A stretch of DNA of 64,000 nt from Actinomyces capricornis (GCF_019974135.1 NZ_AP025017.1:1798001-1862000), one strand, 5' to 3'; positions 9,842 to 19,640 are shown, counted from the first letter of the stretch. Numbers and translations are program-made. Notes: generated from the sequence alone by a model not told the origin.

Positions 9842-10564
9842 ATGACCACCCCCACCGACCCGACGACCGCCCGCATCGGCGTCATCACCTTCCCCGGCAC
9901 CCTCGACGACGTCGACGCGGCCCGCGCCGTGCGCCTGGCCGGGGCCGAGCCCGTCGCCCTGTGGCACAAGGACGCCGACCTGCGGGGTGTGGAGGCCCTG
10001 GTGGTCCCCGGCGGCTTCTCCTACGGCGACTACCTGCGCTGCGGGGCCATCGCCCGCTTCGCCCCTGTCATGGAGGAGGTCATCGCCGCGGCGCAGGCGG
10101 GCATGCCCGTGCTGGGCATCTGCAACGGCTTCCAGATCCTGGCCGAGGCGCACCTGCTGCCCGGCGCGCTCATCCGCAACGACCACCAGCGCTTCATCTG
10201 CGTCGAGCAGCGCCTGCGCGTGGAGACCACCCGCACCGCCTGGACCAGCCAGTACACCGAGGGCCAGGAGATCGTCATCCCCATGAAGAACGCCGAGGGC
10301 AACTTCATCGCCTCACCCGAGGAGCTCGACCGCCTCGAGGGGGAGGGCCTCGTCGTCTTCCGCTACCTGGGCGCCAACCCCAACGGCTCGGCCCGCGACA
10401 TCGCCGGGGTCTGCAATGAGCGCGGCAATGTCGTGGGCCTCATGCCCCACCCCGAGCACGCGGTGGAGCCCGGCTTCGGACCCGCCTCCGCCGCCGGCCC
10501 GCGCACGGGCACCGACGGCCTGGCCCTCTTCCGCTCCGCCATCGCCTCTCTCCTGTCGGCCTGA
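9842..10564 (+). CDS. purQ: FGAM synthase glutaminase subunit PurQ
   Basis: Class I glutamine amidotransferase that supplies ammonia to PurL. 240 aa. Nucleophile Cys in [12 protein letters not shown] (about residue 95), oxyanion region [11 protein letters not shown], and the His/Glu pair in [11 protein letters not shown] (about 202-206). Its ribosome-binding site GGAGG lies inside the end of purS. purL is separated from it by the repeat-rich intergenic region and the minus-strand glycosyltransferase, so purSQ and purL are not one operon here. Confidence 0.97.
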   Translation: MTTPTDPTTARIGVITFPGTLDDVDAARAVRLAGAEPVALWHKDADLRGVEALVVPGGFSYGDYLRCGAIARFAPVMEEVIAAAQAGMPVLGICNGFQILAEAHLLPGALIRNDHQRFICVEQRLRVETTRTAWTSQYTEGQEIVIPMKNAEGNFIASPEELDRLEGEGLVVFRYLGANPNGSARDIAGVCNERGNVVGLMPHPEHAVEPGFGPASAAGPRTGTDGLALFRSAIASLLSA

Positions 10565-10613
10565 GGGGCCAACCCACACCGCGCCCTGGGAGTGGTGTGG
10601 GGCGATGCGATTC

Positions 10614-10692
10614 GACGTCACTTCGCGACGAGTGCGTCGCTTCGCGGAATGGACGTACCCTGTAGGTGTCGTCCATTCCGCCAAGTGACGTC
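10614..10692. repeat. Nested inverted repeat (cruciform-like) after purQ
   Basis: Outer 10-bp arms 10614-10623 and 10683-10692 (GACGTCACTT / AAGTGACGTC) enclose a perfect 11-bp inverted repeat, 10645-10655 with 10670-10680 (CGGAATGGACG), and a further small GCGACG/CGTCGC hairpin near 10626-10641. Folded, it gives a three-way junction. It lies 49 bp after the purQ stop and has no T-run. It may act as a terminator or be a mobile palindromic element. Confidence 0.7.
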
Positions 10693-11258
10693 TTTTCCGC
10701 CAGACGACGACCAACTGCGGCCCCGCCGCCCTCCCGGGGCCCGGCTCACACCCCGGGCCACCCCGAAGCAGCAGGGGCGCCACCCGACAGCCCCGTCGGC
10801 CGCCTCCCCGGCAGGGGCGACGGGCGGAGCGGATTCCGGTCATCGTTGTGCTTATCCACAGACGCGCCTCCCACTTGTGGGCAACTCCATGAAGAGCGCC
10901 GTGCGCCGGCCTCCCACGCCGCCCACGCGGGGCGCCTGCGGCGACCTGTACTGCTTGCGCGCAGATCACAGGGGCACGTCCTGTCCAGTCCAGCCCGACC
11001 CACCCCAGCGCTCAGGCCGATGATGCCTGAAGGTGGGAAAAGCTCAGAAACTGCGCGGGAGAATGCGGGAAACTGAGCGCTCAGATCTCCGGGAGTCTCC
11101 GGGATGAGACGGGCGGGAACCCCCTCCGGCCGCCCGCCCGCGGCGCACGTGGATCTCGTTTCCACTCATGTTCACAACGGGAAGGGCCTCATCTCGGGAA
11201 TCCACACACAGGCACACAGCCCTGTGGATGACGCCTGTGGATAACTCGTGGTCGTGCC
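10693..11258. other. Intergenic region with DnaA-box-like cluster
   Basis: No gene is supported in this 566-bp stretch between purQ and the convergent glycosyltransferase. It contains two perfect TTATCCACA DnaA boxes in opposite orientation (10852-10860 forward; 11236-11244 as TGTGGATAA), a one-mismatch box TGTGGATGA (11223-11231) exactly 13 bp before the latter in the same orientation, and weaker matches near 10875 (TTGTGGGCAA) and 11200 (GAATCCACA). dnaA or dnaN is not nearby, so this is not the usual oriC context. Confidence 0.5.
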
Positions 11259-12680
11259 TCAGCCGACCAGGCGCGCCAGCACCTCCAGGAGGTCGAGCAT
11301 GTGGCGGTTGGGCAGGAACTCCCGGCGCACGGACTCATGGGCAGCGGCTCCCATCTCGGCCGCCCGCTCCGGGAAGAGCAGTAGGTCGGCCACCGCCTCG
11401 GCCCAGGCGGCGCCGTCGGCGGGATCGACGAGCACGCCATCCACGCCGTCGTCGATCTGATCGCGGATACCGCCCACGGCCGAGGCCACCACGGGCGCCT
11501 TCTTCCACATGGCCTCGGCCACCGTCAGGCCGAAGGCCTCCACCAGTGAGCGCTGCGTGACCACCGAGGAGACCCGCTGCACCGCGTTGACCACGGTGGC
11601 ATTGACCTCCCGGTCCTCCATGCTCACTGCCGCCACATGCACCCGCTGCGCCACCGAATCCGGCAGCACCGAGCAGCGCTCGACGATCTCCGAGAGCACC
11701 CGGGCCGAGCCCGCATCCCGGTCGGTGTCCGGGCGCGGCCCCACCAGGAGCAGGTGGGCGTCCGGGGGAAGAGCGGCGATGTGCTCGGCGAAGGCCTCCA
11801 CCAGCTCCAGGCCGCCCTTGAGGCGGTCCCAGCGGTTGACCTGCGTGACGGTGCGGCACCCCAGGGGCACCGGCGCGCCCCAGGCCATGGGGGAGTCCTC
11901 CAGTCCCCGGAAGGCATCCGCCCGCCCGTCATGGCGCATGAAGGGCACCGCGGTGAAGGGGGGCTCCCCGGCGAAGATCCCCGCCAGGCGCGCCACCGAC
12001 CAGGCCTCATCGAGGTCCAGGACCCGGTTCTTCGGGGAGTCGGCGTCGATCGAGGGGGCCAGGACGGCGCAGCGCTCCTCCTCGATATACGGGGGCCGGT
12101 ACTCCGGGCGCGAGACCACCGTGAGATCGACATCCTCCAGGTAGCGGTCCAGGAAGGCCCAGGCGTGGGCCGCGGCCTCCCCCGCCTCCTCGGTCCCCGC
12201 ATGGCAGCGCCAGATCACCGAGGCGCCCGTGGCCTTGACCGCCCGGGCCAGGCCGGCGGTGGGCGGGTCGTGGAGGATGACGATGTCGTCGGGGCGGATC
12301 TCCTCGATGATGTTCTCCGCATTGGAGGCCAGCACATGCTCGTAGATGTCCCGCTGCTTCTCACTCAGCCTGCCGCCGTCGCCCCGGTCCCCGTGGATGC
12401 CGGCGTGCAGCCGGTCGGCGATCCGGGTGAACTCCGCCGGGGCATCCAGGGTCAGCCAGCGGGTGGCCAGGCCCAGCCCGCGCGCATAGCCCACCAGGGA
12501 GGCGACCGTCTCCGCCGGGCCGGCGCCGGCGGCCGCCGTGGGCGTCACGCTCCACACGGTGCGGCCCTCCAGCAGGGCCCGGGCGGCCTCTATGCCCGCA
12601 TGGAGGCGGCGGATGGCCACCTCATCGAGGTGGCTCTCGAGGTCCGAGAGGGGCAGCGGGGCGACGTCGATGTCTCTCAT
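11259..12680 (-). CDS. GT4-family glycosyltransferase, trehalose synthase (TreT)-like
   Basis: 473 aa. Retaining GT-B glycosyltransferase resembling TreT, which makes trehalose from NDP-glucose and glucose. Motifs: DDIVILHDPPTAGLARA (TreT-like HDPxTAG, about residue 135), WRCHAGTEE, the second-domain nucleotide-sugar region TVTQVNRWDRLKGGLELVEAF, and SLVEAFGLTVAEAMWKKAPV with the E-x7-E motif (about 400-420). CAAGAT (12687-12692) ends 6 bases before the ATG, suggesting a leaderless mRNA. It stands alone, convergent with purQ and divergent from purL. Substrate is inferred from family resemblance; another alpha-glucoside or glycogen-type acceptor is possible. Confidence 0.8.
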   Translation of the reverse strand: MRDIDVAPLPLSDLESHLDEVAIRRLHAGIEAARALLEGRTVWSVTPTAAAGAGPAETVASLVGYARGLGLATRWLTLDAPAEFTRIADRLHAGIHGDRGDGGRLSEKQRDIYEHVLASNAENIIEEIRPDDIVILHDPPTAGLARAVKATGASVIWRCHAGTEEAGEAAAHAWAFLDRYLEDVDLTVVSRPEYRPPYIEEERCAVLAPSIDADSPKNRVLDLDEAWSVARLAGIFAGEPPFTAVPFMRHDGRADAFRGLEDSPMAWGAPVPLGCRTVTQVNRWDRLKGGLELVEAFAEHIAALPPDAHLLLVGPRPDTDRDAGSARVLSEIVERCSVLPDSVAQRVHVAAVSMEDREVNATVVNAVQRVSSVVTQRSLVEAFGLTVAEAMWKKAPVVASAVGGIRDQIDDGVDGVLVDPADGAAWAEAVADLLLFPERAAEMGAAAHESVRREFLPNRHMLDLLEVLARLVG

Positions 12681-12942
12681 GCTCCGATCTTGCCCCTAAA
12701 TCGTGTGAGGCGCAGCACTGGCGGGGTGGGCGTGCCGCCGCCCGGCCCCCGGCGGGCGCCTGAATCCGCCGTTCAGCGCTGCTCGCCCGGCCCTCCCGAC
12801 CCGGGCGCTCCCGGGCCGCCGACGGCGCGCCGCCCGCCCGCTCGCCGCCTCGGCCGGTGGGCGCCGGGTCCGATACGCTTCCCCTGGCCGCAGTCCACTC
12901 CCACCGCACCTGACCGCATCCCACTGATATCCAGGAGCACCC

Positions 12943-15306
12943 ATGGCGCCTGAGCCGCACGCCCCCGCCCCGCACTCCGACACCGTCCAGGACGCCGCCG
13001 CCACCCCGGACCAGGAGATGCCCTGGGCCGAGCTCGGCCTCAAGGCCGAGGAGTACGAGTCCATCCGCACCCTCCTGGGCCGGCGCCCCACCAACGCCGA
13101 ACTGGCCATGTACTCGGTCATGTGGTCCGAGCACTGCTCCTACAAGTCCTCCAAGATCCACCTGCGCCAGTTCGGGGACAAGACCACCGAGCAGATGCGC
13201 GCCCACCTCCTGGTGGGCATGGGCGAGAACGCCGGGGTGGTGGACATCGGCCAGGGATGGGCGGTCACCTACAAGGTCGAGTCGCACAACCACCCCAGCT
13301 TCGTCGAGCCCTACCAGGGTGCGGCCACCGGCGTGGGCGGGATCGTGCGGGACATCATCTCCATGGGCGCCCGGCCCGTGGCCGTCATGGACCAGTTGCG
13401 CTTCGGCGCCGTCGACCACCCCGACACCGCGCGCGTCGTCCACGGCGTCGTGGCCGGGGTGGGCACCTACGGCAACAGTCTGGGCCTGCCCAATATCGGC
13501 GGGGAGACCGAGTTCGACTCCTCCTACCAGGACAACCCCCTGGTCAACGCCCTGTGCGTGGGCGTGCTGCGCCACGAGGACATCCACCTGGCCAACGCCT
13601 CGGGGGCGGGCAACAAGGTGGTGCTCTTCGGGGCGCGCACCGGCGGGGACGGCATCGGCGGCGCCTCCATCCTGGCCTCGGAGTCCTTCGAGGACGGCAT
13701 GCCCGCCAAGCGCCCCTCGGTGCAGGTGGGCGACCCCTTCATGGAGAAGGTCCTCATCGAGTGCTGCCTGGACCTGTTCGGCGCCGGCCTGGTCCTGGGC
13801 ATCCAGGACCTGGGGGCCGCGGGGATCTCCTGCGCCACCTCCGAGCTGGCCTCCAACGGCGACGGCGGCATGCACGTGGACCTGGAGAAGGTCCTGCTGC
13901 GCGACCCCAGCCTCACCGCCGGCGAGATCCTCATGAGCGAGTCCCAGGAGCGCATGATGGCCGTGGTCGCCCCGGACCGCCTGGAGGACTTCATGGCCGT
14001 TATCGAGCGCTGGGACGTCGAGGCCGCGGTCATCGGCGAGGTCAACGGCTCGGGGCGCCTGACCATCGACCACTTCGGGGAGCGGATCGTGGACGTCGAC
14101 CCGCGCACCGTGGCCCACGAGGGCCCCACCTACGAGCGCCCCTACGCCCGCCCCGCCTGGCAGGACGAGCTCAACGCCGACACCTCGGCGCGCCTGGAGC
14201 GCCCGAGCAGCGCCGCCGCGCTGGCCCAGCAGGTGCGCGCCGTGGTCACCGATGCCAACCAGGCCTCCACCGCCTGGATCACCAACCAGTACGACCGCTT
14301 CGTGCGCGGCAATACCGCCCTGTCCCAGCCCGACGACGCCGGGGTGATCCGCGTCGATGAGGCCAGCGGCCTGGGCGTGGCCATCTCCACCGACGCCAAT
14401 GGCCGCTACACCAAGCTCGACCCCGCCACCGGCGCCGCCCAGGCCCTGGCCGAGGCCTACCGCAACGTGTGCACGGTGGGCGCGCGCCCCCTGGCCGTCA
14501 CCGACTGCCTCAACTTCGGCTCGCCGGAGGACCCCGACGCCATGTGGCAGTTGGTGGAAGCCATTACCGGGCTGGCCGATGCCTGCGCCGCCATGGGCGT
14601 GCCGGTCACCGGCGGCAACGTGTCCCTGTACAACTCCCACGGCAAGGACAAGGGGCGCATCGACTCCTCCATCAACCCCACCCCCGTGGTCGGGGTCCTG
14701 GGGGTGCTGGAGGACGTCAGCCGCGTGCGCCCCTCGGGCTGGTATGAGGAGGGCCTAGCCATCATGGCCCTGGGCGCCACCGCCGAGGAGCTGGACGGCT
14801 CGGCCTGGGCCCGCGCCGTGCACGGGCACCTGGGCGGCCTGCCCCCGCGGGTGGACCTGGAGGCGGAGATGGCCCTGGGCCGGGTCCTGCTCGCCCTCCA
14901 CGGGGCGGACCTGCCCGACGGCGCCGGTCCCCTGGTGCGCGCCGCCCACGACTGCTCCGCGGGGGGACTCATCCAGACCCTCGTGGACTCCTGCCTGCGC
15001 TGCGGCGTGGGGGCCAGCGTGGATCTGACGGCGGTCGAGGGGGAGGGTGTCGACGACTTCACCGCCCTGCTCTCGGAGTCCGGGGCGCGCGCCATCGTCG
15101 CGGTCCCCGAGGCCGCGGTCCCGGTGGTCATCGCGGCCGCCGAGGCCGAGGACGTCCCCGTGGCCCGCCTGGGCACCACCGGCGGGGACCTGCTCGTGGT
15201 CACCGGCGGCGACCTGCTCTCCGACGGCGGTGCGGGCCGGCCCCTCATCCTGGACCTGGACGAGCTGCGCGAGGACGTGGAGGCCACCCTGCCCGCCCTG
15301 TTCTGA
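12943..15306 (+). CDS. purL: FGAM synthase large subunit PurL
   Basis: ATP-dependent amidation of FGAR to FGAM, the catalytic subunit working with PurS and PurQ. 787 aa matches the short (non-fused) PurL class. Conserved pieces: [12 protein letters not shown] (about residues 62-73), the ATP-site [10 protein letters not shown], the duplicated AIRS-type halves, [15 protein letters not shown] (about 290) and the second half's [11 protein letters not shown] and [17 protein letters not shown] ribosome-binding site precedes the ATG. A palindrome follows the stop. Confidence 0.97.
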   Translation: MAPEPHAPAPHSDTVQDAAATPDQEMPWAELGLKAEEYESIRTLLGRRPTNAELAMYSVMWSEHCSYKSSKIHLRQFGDKTTEQMRAHLLVGMGENAGVVDIGQGWAVTYKVESHNHPSFVEPYQGAATGVGGIVRDIISMGARPVAVMDQLRFGAVDHPDTARVVHGVVAGVGTYGNSLGLPNIGGETEFDSSYQDNPLVNALCVGVLRHEDIHLANASGAGNKVVLFGARTGGDGIGGASILASESFEDGMPAKRPSVQVGDPFMEKVLIECCLDLFGAGLVLGIQDLGAAGISCATSELASNGDGGMHVDLEKVLLRDPSLTAGEILMSESQERMMAVVAPDRLEDFMAVIERWDVEAAVIGEVNGSGRLTIDHFGERIVDVDPRTVAHEGPTYERPYARPAWQDELNADTSARLERPSSAAALAQQVRAVVTDANQASTAWITNQYDRFVRGNTALSQPDDAGVIRVDEASGLGVAISTDANGRYTKLDPATGAAQALAEAYRNVCTVGARPLAVTDCLNFGSPEDPDAMWQLVEAITGLADACAAMGVPVTGGNVSLYNSHGKDKGRIDSSINPTPVVGVLGVLEDVSRVRPSGWYEEGLAIMALGATAEELDGSAWARAVHGHLGGLPPRVDLEAEMALGRVLLALHGADLPDGAGPLVRAAHDCSAGGLIQTLVDSCLRCGVGASVDLTAVEGEGVDDFTALLSESGARAIVAVPEAAVPVVIAAAEAEDVPVARLGTTGGDLLVVTGGDLLSDGGAGRPLILDLDELREDVEATLPALF

Positions 15307-15317
15307 CCGGCGTGCCC

Positions 15318-15333
15318 GACCGGCATGCCGGTC
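15318..15333. terminator. Palindrome after purL
   Basis: A perfect 16-bp palindrome GACCGGCATGCCGGTC begins 12 bp after the purL stop, followed by further GC-rich dyad sequence up to about 15370. It could be a weak terminator; no T-run. Confidence 0.4.
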
Positions 15334-15518
15334 CCCGCCGTTCCCGGGCCGGTGCCGGGGGCTCGGCCAGCGCGCTCCCGATGGTCACATCGGTGTCACG
15401 GAAAGGGCGGCGAATGCCCGGCAGACCAACGTACCGCCTCCGGGGCGGTCACGCGGGGATAACGGCGGTCGGTGCTCGCGATGGGCGGAAGATCCAGCAG
15501 ACCCCAAGGCGTTCTCCA

Positions 15519-15524
15519 TAGACT
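15519..15524 (+). promoter_or_regulatory. -10 hexamer of the WD40 gene (leaderless start)
   Basis: TAGACT ends 6 bases before the ATG at 15531, with no ribosome-binding site between. Confidence 0.5.
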
Positions 15525-15530
15525 TCGAGC

Positions 15531-18500
15531 ATGACTGCGCCATCAGAGACCTCCGAGACGATCGACCCGCGCCGGGTGTCCCTCTATGCAGGCCACTTCG
15601 ATGCCCTGTGGGGACTCGCCTGGAGCCCGGACGGTACTCGGATCCTCTCCGGCTCCCATGACGGCACCGCCCGCGTCTGGGATGCGGACAGCGGCGGCGA
15701 GCTCTTCGCCCTGACCGGTCGCGGGGGCTCGGTCAATGCCGCGGCCTGGAGCCCCGATGGCAGGCGCCTGGCCACCACCTCCGAGGAGCACACCGCCCGC
15801 ATCTGGGATGCGGACACCGGTGAGGACCTCCTCCTGCTGGACCTGGGTGGGCAGGCCATCGGGGGCGCGGTGGCCTGGAGCCCGGACTCCACCCGCCTCA
15901 TCACGCGCATGGAGGACGACGCCGCCCGCATCTGGGATGCCGCCACAGGCGAGACCGTGCGCACCCTGGTCGGCCATGCCGACAATGTCACGGCCGTGGC
16001 CTGGAGCCCGGACCGCACCCGCGTGGCCACCGCCTCGGACGACGGCACCGCCCGCATCTGGGATGTCACCACCGGCACCGAGCTGCTCCACGTGGGCCCC
16101 ATCCCGGTCCAGGACACCGCCCAGGGCGAGGACGGTGCGGTCGAGCCCATGACCGGCCTGGCCTGGAGCCCGGACTCCACCCGCATCATCACCGCCTCCG
16201 ATGAGTCCATGCCCCGCGTGTGGGACGCCGCCACCGGTGCCCACCTGTTGACCCTCAGCGGCGAGTACTGGGTGAGCACCGTGGCCTGGAGTCCGGACTC
16301 CACCCGCATCGTCACCGACGACCTGGGAGACTCCTCGGCCCATGTGTGGGACGCCAACACCGGGGTGGAGCTGATGACCCTGGCGGGGCACGGCAAGTGG
16401 GCCTGCTCCCTGGCCTGGAGTCCGGACTCCACCCGCGTGGCCACCGGCTCCCACGACCACACCGTGCGCATCTGGGATCCGGTCACCGGCGAGTGCGTCA
16501 AGGTGCTGGGCCCCGGTAACAGCGTGGACGCCGTGGCCTGGAGCCCCGAGGGCAGCCGGGTGGTCGTGGGCGCCAAGATCGGCGGGACCCGCGTGTGGGA
16601 CCTGACCTCCGGCGAGCCCGTGCTGACGGTCGATGTCCAGGATCCCGAGCTGTCCAGCTTCGGCTGGAGCCCCGATGGCAGCCGCCTGGCCGCGGACTCC
16701 TACTTCTCGCGCGGCGTGTCCGTGCTCAATGCCAGCACCGGGGAGGGGATCCTGTCGCTGACGGCCGGCCTCGATGAGGTCAACGCCTTCGCCTGGAGCC
16801 CCGAGGGCCGGCGCCTGCTCACCGGCGTGGGCAGTTCGATGGCGGTCATCTGGGACGCTGACCGCGGCACCGCCCTGCTGGAGCTGGAGGGCCACTCCGA
16901 CATTGTCACCTCGGTGGCGTGGAGCCCCAACGGCGCCAGGGCCCTGACCGGCTCGCAGGACGGCAGCGCCCGCATCTGGGATACCACCACCGGCAAGGTG
17001 GTGCGCACCTTCACCCACGACTGGGTGCGCGAGGTCGCCTGGACCCGTGGCGGGCCCCGGGTGGTCACCGGCAGCGCCGACGGCGATGGGCACGTGTGGG
17101 ACGCCATCACCGGCGGGGAGCTGGTCAGGCTCGCGGGCCAGGGCGCCATGGTGCGCTCCTTCGCCTGGAGCCCCGATGGCCAGCGCGTCCTGGCCGGTTT
17201 CGACGACGGCGTGGCACGGGTCTGGGACGAGGTCTCCGGCAAGGTGGTGCTCACCCTGGCAGGCCACCGATTCGGGGTGACCGCCGCGCAGTGGAGCCCG
17301 GATGGCGCTCGCATCATCACCGGCTCGGAGGATGCCACGGTGCGGCTGTGGGATGCCCAGACCGGCGAGATGACCGGCCCCTTCTTCTGCTTCCTGCCCG
17401 ACGGCGAGGTCGCGGTGCTCGACGCCCCCACCCTGGGACTGCGCGCGGGCTCCGAGCAGGTCTGGGACCTCCTGGCCCACCCCGAGGTCATCGAGGGCCG
17501 CCTGACCCGCGTGCTCATGACTCCGCGGAGTGCCGAGCCATTGCCCTTCCAGGCCCCGGCCGAGGAGGCCCACGAGGCGGATCAGGGCGCGGGCGTCGAG
17601 CCGGGCACGGCGCAGGCCGCCGATCAGGGCGCCCCCGGCCCCGAGGCCTCCCCTGAGGGGCTGGGCGACGGCCATGCCGCCGAGCACGGCCGGCATGCAC
17701 TGCCGGCCCAGGAGGAGGCCGTCGATCACCCCGAGCCCGATGAGCCCGTTGCCGGGTCGGAGCCGGCTCCCCCGGCCGGTGGGGCCGAGCCGGGCGTGCA
17801 GGACGGCGCCCCGCAGAGCGCCGAGCCCTCGGCGGATCCCGTGCCCGCGCTGTCCCTGGTGGCCGACGACTCCAGTGGCCAGGGCTTCGCCCCCAGCCCC
17901 TGGGACATTCTGCCCACCGTGGAGACCGACACCCCCGAGGGGGCCGGGATGCCCGACCTCGCCCTCCTGTCGGGAGACGCCCACGTCTCGTCTCCTGTGG
18001 GCCAGGCGCGCCGGGGCGCCCACGCCGCCGACCCGGCGGCCCTGGACGAGCCGGAGCCGGTCCAGGCCCCCGCCGAAGGCGGGCAGCCCCCGGCTCCTGG
18101 GGGGCCCCAGGCCCCCGAGACCCCCGGCGCGGTCGAGACCGCCGGCATGGCGGCCACCGCCTCAGGGGCGGAACCGGCCCAGCCCGCGCCGTACCAAGCA
18201 CCCGGGGCCCAGCCCCAGGTCGAGGGGCAGGCGGGGGAGCAGCCCGAGCCGGGCGCCGAGGCCGGTGGCGCGATGCCGCAGGAGGAGGCTCCCGCACCCT
18301 GGGGCGACCCCGAGCTGCGGCGTCGGATCTACACCGAGGTGGAGGAGTTCGTCTCGGCCATCGCGCGGCGCGACCTCAACGAGCTGGCCAGCCGCTACGG
18401 GATCTCAGGCGATTCGCTCTCCGCCCTGGAAGAGCAGATCGACCGCTTCCCCGTGCCCTCCTCCGAGCTGAGCCTCTACCCGATCCAGAAGGCGGATGAG

Positions 18501-18665
18501 TACGCTGACGGCCGCCACCGCCTGAGCCTCAGCGAGCTGCCCGACAGCGGCGTCCTCATCGAGAGCGAGGTGTGGCGCGAGGGCACCTATGCCGGGGGCC
18601 TGCTCGTGGCGCACTGGAACCCGATGGGCATCTACCCCTTCGACTTCCGCAGCTTCCGCTTCTAG
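15531..18665 (+). CDS. WD40-repeat protein, double propeller plus C-terminal domain
   Basis: 1044 aa in three parts. (1) Residues about 15-640 hold 14 WD40 repeats of about 42 residues with the consensus AWSPDGTR..T.S.DGTARIWDA.TG, enough for two seven-bladed propellers; several repeats are nearly identical, a sign of recent internal duplication. (2) Residues about 665-925 are a Pro/Ala/Glu/Gly-rich disordered linker. (3) The last 120 residues or so form an acidic globular domain starting ELRRRIYTEVEEFVSAIARRDL and ending FDFRSFRF. No signal peptide, kinase or caspase domain is attached. Probably a cytoplasmic scaffold; partner unknown. Repeat family certain, role unknown. Confidence 0.88.
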   Translation: MTAPSETSETIDPRRVSLYAGHFDALWGLAWSPDGTRILSGSHDGTARVWDADSGGELFALTGRGGSVNAAAWSPDGRRLATTSEEHTARIWDADTGEDLLLLDLGGQAIGGAVAWSPDSTRLITRMEDDAARIWDAATGETVRTLVGHADNVTAVAWSPDRTRVATASDDGTARIWDVTTGTELLHVGPIPVQDTAQGEDGAVEPMTGLAWSPDSTRIITASDESMPRVWDAATGAHLLTLSGEYWVSTVAWSPDSTRIVTDDLGDSSAHVWDANTGVELMTLAGHGKWACSLAWSPDSTRVATGSHDHTVRIWDPVTGECVKVLGPGNSVDAVAWSPEGSRVVVGAKIGGTRVWDLTSGEPVLTVDVQDPELSSFGWSPDGSRLAADSYFSRGVSVLNASTGEGILSLTAGLDEVNAFAWSPEGRRLLTGVGSSMAVIWDADRGTALLELEGHSDIVTSVAWSPNGARALTGSQDGSARIWDTTTGKVVRTFTHDWVREVAWTRGGPRVVTGSADGDGHVWDAITGGELVRLAGQGAMVRSFAWSPDGQRVLAGFDDGVARVWDEVSGKVVLTLAGHRFGVTAAQWSPDGARIITGSEDATVRLWDAQTGEMTGPFFCFLPDGEVAVLDAPTLGLRAGSEQVWDLLAHPEVIEGRLTRVLMTPRSAEPLPFQAPAEEAHEADQGAGVEPGTAQAADQGAPGPEASPEGLGDGHAAEHGRHALPAQEEAVDHPEPDEPVAGSEPAPPAGGAEPGVQDGAPQSAEPSADPVPALSLVADDSSGQGFAPSPWDILPTVETDTPEGAGMPDLALLSGDAHVSSPVGQARRGAHAADPAALDEPEPVQAPAEGGQPPAPGGPQAPETPGAVETAGMAATASGAEPAQPAPYQAPGAQPQVEGQAGEQPEPGAEAGGAMPQEEAPAPWGDPELRRRIYTEVEEFVSAIARRDLNELASRYGISGDSLSALEEQIDRFPVPSSELSLYPIQKADEYADGRHRLSLSELPDSGVLIESEVWREGTYAGGLLVAHWNPMGIYPFDFRSFRF

Positions 18666-18735
18666 GCGCACCGGCCGGGCCTCCGGGTGGCTCGGCCGGG
18701 GCCGTGGGCCTTGGGGCCTAGGATCATTGTTACTG

Positions 18736-18748
18736 GAGAACGATTCTC
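18736..18748. promoter_or_regulatory. Candidate Fur/Zur-family operator
   Basis: GAGAACGATTCTC is a 13-bp dyad (GAGAA-N3-TTCTC) in a locally AT-richer stretch (about 18723-18755) upstream of the phosphatidyltransferase gene. Its shape resembles metal-uptake-regulator boxes of actinobacteria. No metal-transport gene is adjacent, so the regulator is uncertain. Confidence 0.3.
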
Positions 18749-18787
18749 ATCAGCGGGGTCTGCTGGCATCTGCGCAGGTCACCGCCC

Positions 18788-18819
18788 CTTGCCCGCCTGC
18801 TGTGAATAAACAGCGGGCG
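18788..18819. terminator. Hairpin between the WD40 gene and the phosphatidyltransferase gene
   Basis: GCTGT / ACAGC arms extended by GCCC / GGGC with a small bulge, around an AT-rich loop. It may terminate the WD40 transcript. No T-run. Confidence 0.35.
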
Positions 18820-18841
18820 CATAGGTTGCCGTGAAGGTGCT

Positions 18842-18847
18842 TAGACT
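18842..18847 (+). promoter_or_regulatory. Candidate -10 hexamer of the phosphatidyltransferase gene
   Basis: TAGACT 32 bp before the GTG start, leaving a leader that contains AGAGGAG. No convincing -35. Confidence 0.35.
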
Positions 18848-18879
18848 CTGCCAGGAAGGACCTGTTGAGAGGAGCACCC

Positions 18880-19608
18880 GTGACGACCACCCACTACCCG
18901 CTCAGTGCGCGGGCGGCCGCCTGGGCGGTCCACTGCCTGACCATGTCCGGGCTGGTGTGGGCCTCCCTGGCGACGCTCGCGGCCATCCACGAGGAGATCA
19001 CCTGGATGTGGGTCTGGCTCCTGGTGGCGCTCGTGGTCGACGGCGTCGACGGCACCCTGGCGCGCCGCACCCGCGTGGCCGAGATCATCCCCTGGTTCGA
19101 CGGCGTCATCGTCGACATCGTCGTGGACTACCTCACCTGGACCTTCATCCCGGCACTCTTCATGTACCTGTACCTGCCCATGGGTGCGGGACCGGTCAAG
19201 GCATTCATGCTCATCCTCATCCTGAGCTCCTCCATGTTCTGCTACGCCAACAAGAACTGGAAGTCCACCGACTACTACTTCGTCGGCTTCCCGGCGGCCT
19301 GGAACATCGTGGCCCTCATGTTCTACGTTCTGGGCACCCCCACCTGGGTCAATGTGCCGGTGACCATCATCCTGGCGATCCTGACACTGGTGCCCACCCA
19401 CTACCTGCACCCCGCCCGAGTCAAGCGGTTCCGGGCCCTCAACATCGCCTCGGCGGGGGTATGGCTGGCCGCCAGCAGCTGGCTGGTGGCGGTCTACCCC
19501 GACCGCCCCCTGCCCCTGGTCGCGGCAGTGGTCATCTCTGGGGGCTGGTTCATGCTCGTCGGCGTCCTGCGCTCGATCCGCGGCGCCGACGAGACCGCCA
19601 CCGCCTGA
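18880..19608 (+). CDS. pcs: CDP-alcohol phosphatidyltransferase, phosphatidylcholine synthase-like
   Basis: 242-aa integral membrane enzyme with about eight helices. The CDP-alcohol transferase signature is present as DGVDGTLARR, then a 12-residue gap, then GVIVDIVVD (about residues 48-80). The longer gap, WFDG before the last aspartates, DYLTWTFIPALFM and YFVGFPAAWNIVALM are hallmarks of the phosphatidylcholine synthase branch, which condenses choline with CDP-diacylglycerol. GTG 18880 is chosen over the in-frame TTG 15 bases upstream because AGAGGAG sits 6 bases before it. Choline specificity is inferred. Confidence 0.82.
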   Translation: MTTTHYPLSARAAAWAVHCLTMSGLVWASLATLAAIHEEITWMWVWLLVALVVDGVDGTLARRTRVAEIIPWFDGVIVDIVVDYLTWTFIPALFMYLYLPMGAGPVKAFMLILILSSSMFCYANKNWKSTDYYFVGFPAAWNIVALMFYVLGTPTWVNVPVTIILAILTLVPTHYLHPARVKRFRALNIASAGVWLAASSWLVAVYPDRPLPLVAAVVISGGWFMLVGVLRSIRGADETATA

Positions 19609-19640
19609 GCGCGGCCCCGCGGGGCCAGGGACGCCCCCGA

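Noticed and set aside
12622..14640. 672-codon minus-strand open frame overlapping purL
   Set aside because: Shadow of purL; composition typical of reverse-complemented GC-rich codons.
15600..17400. Regular DNA repeats that could be taken for a CRISPR-like array
   Set aside because: They are in-frame WD40 codons of about 126 bp with diverged sequence, not short identical repeats with spacers.
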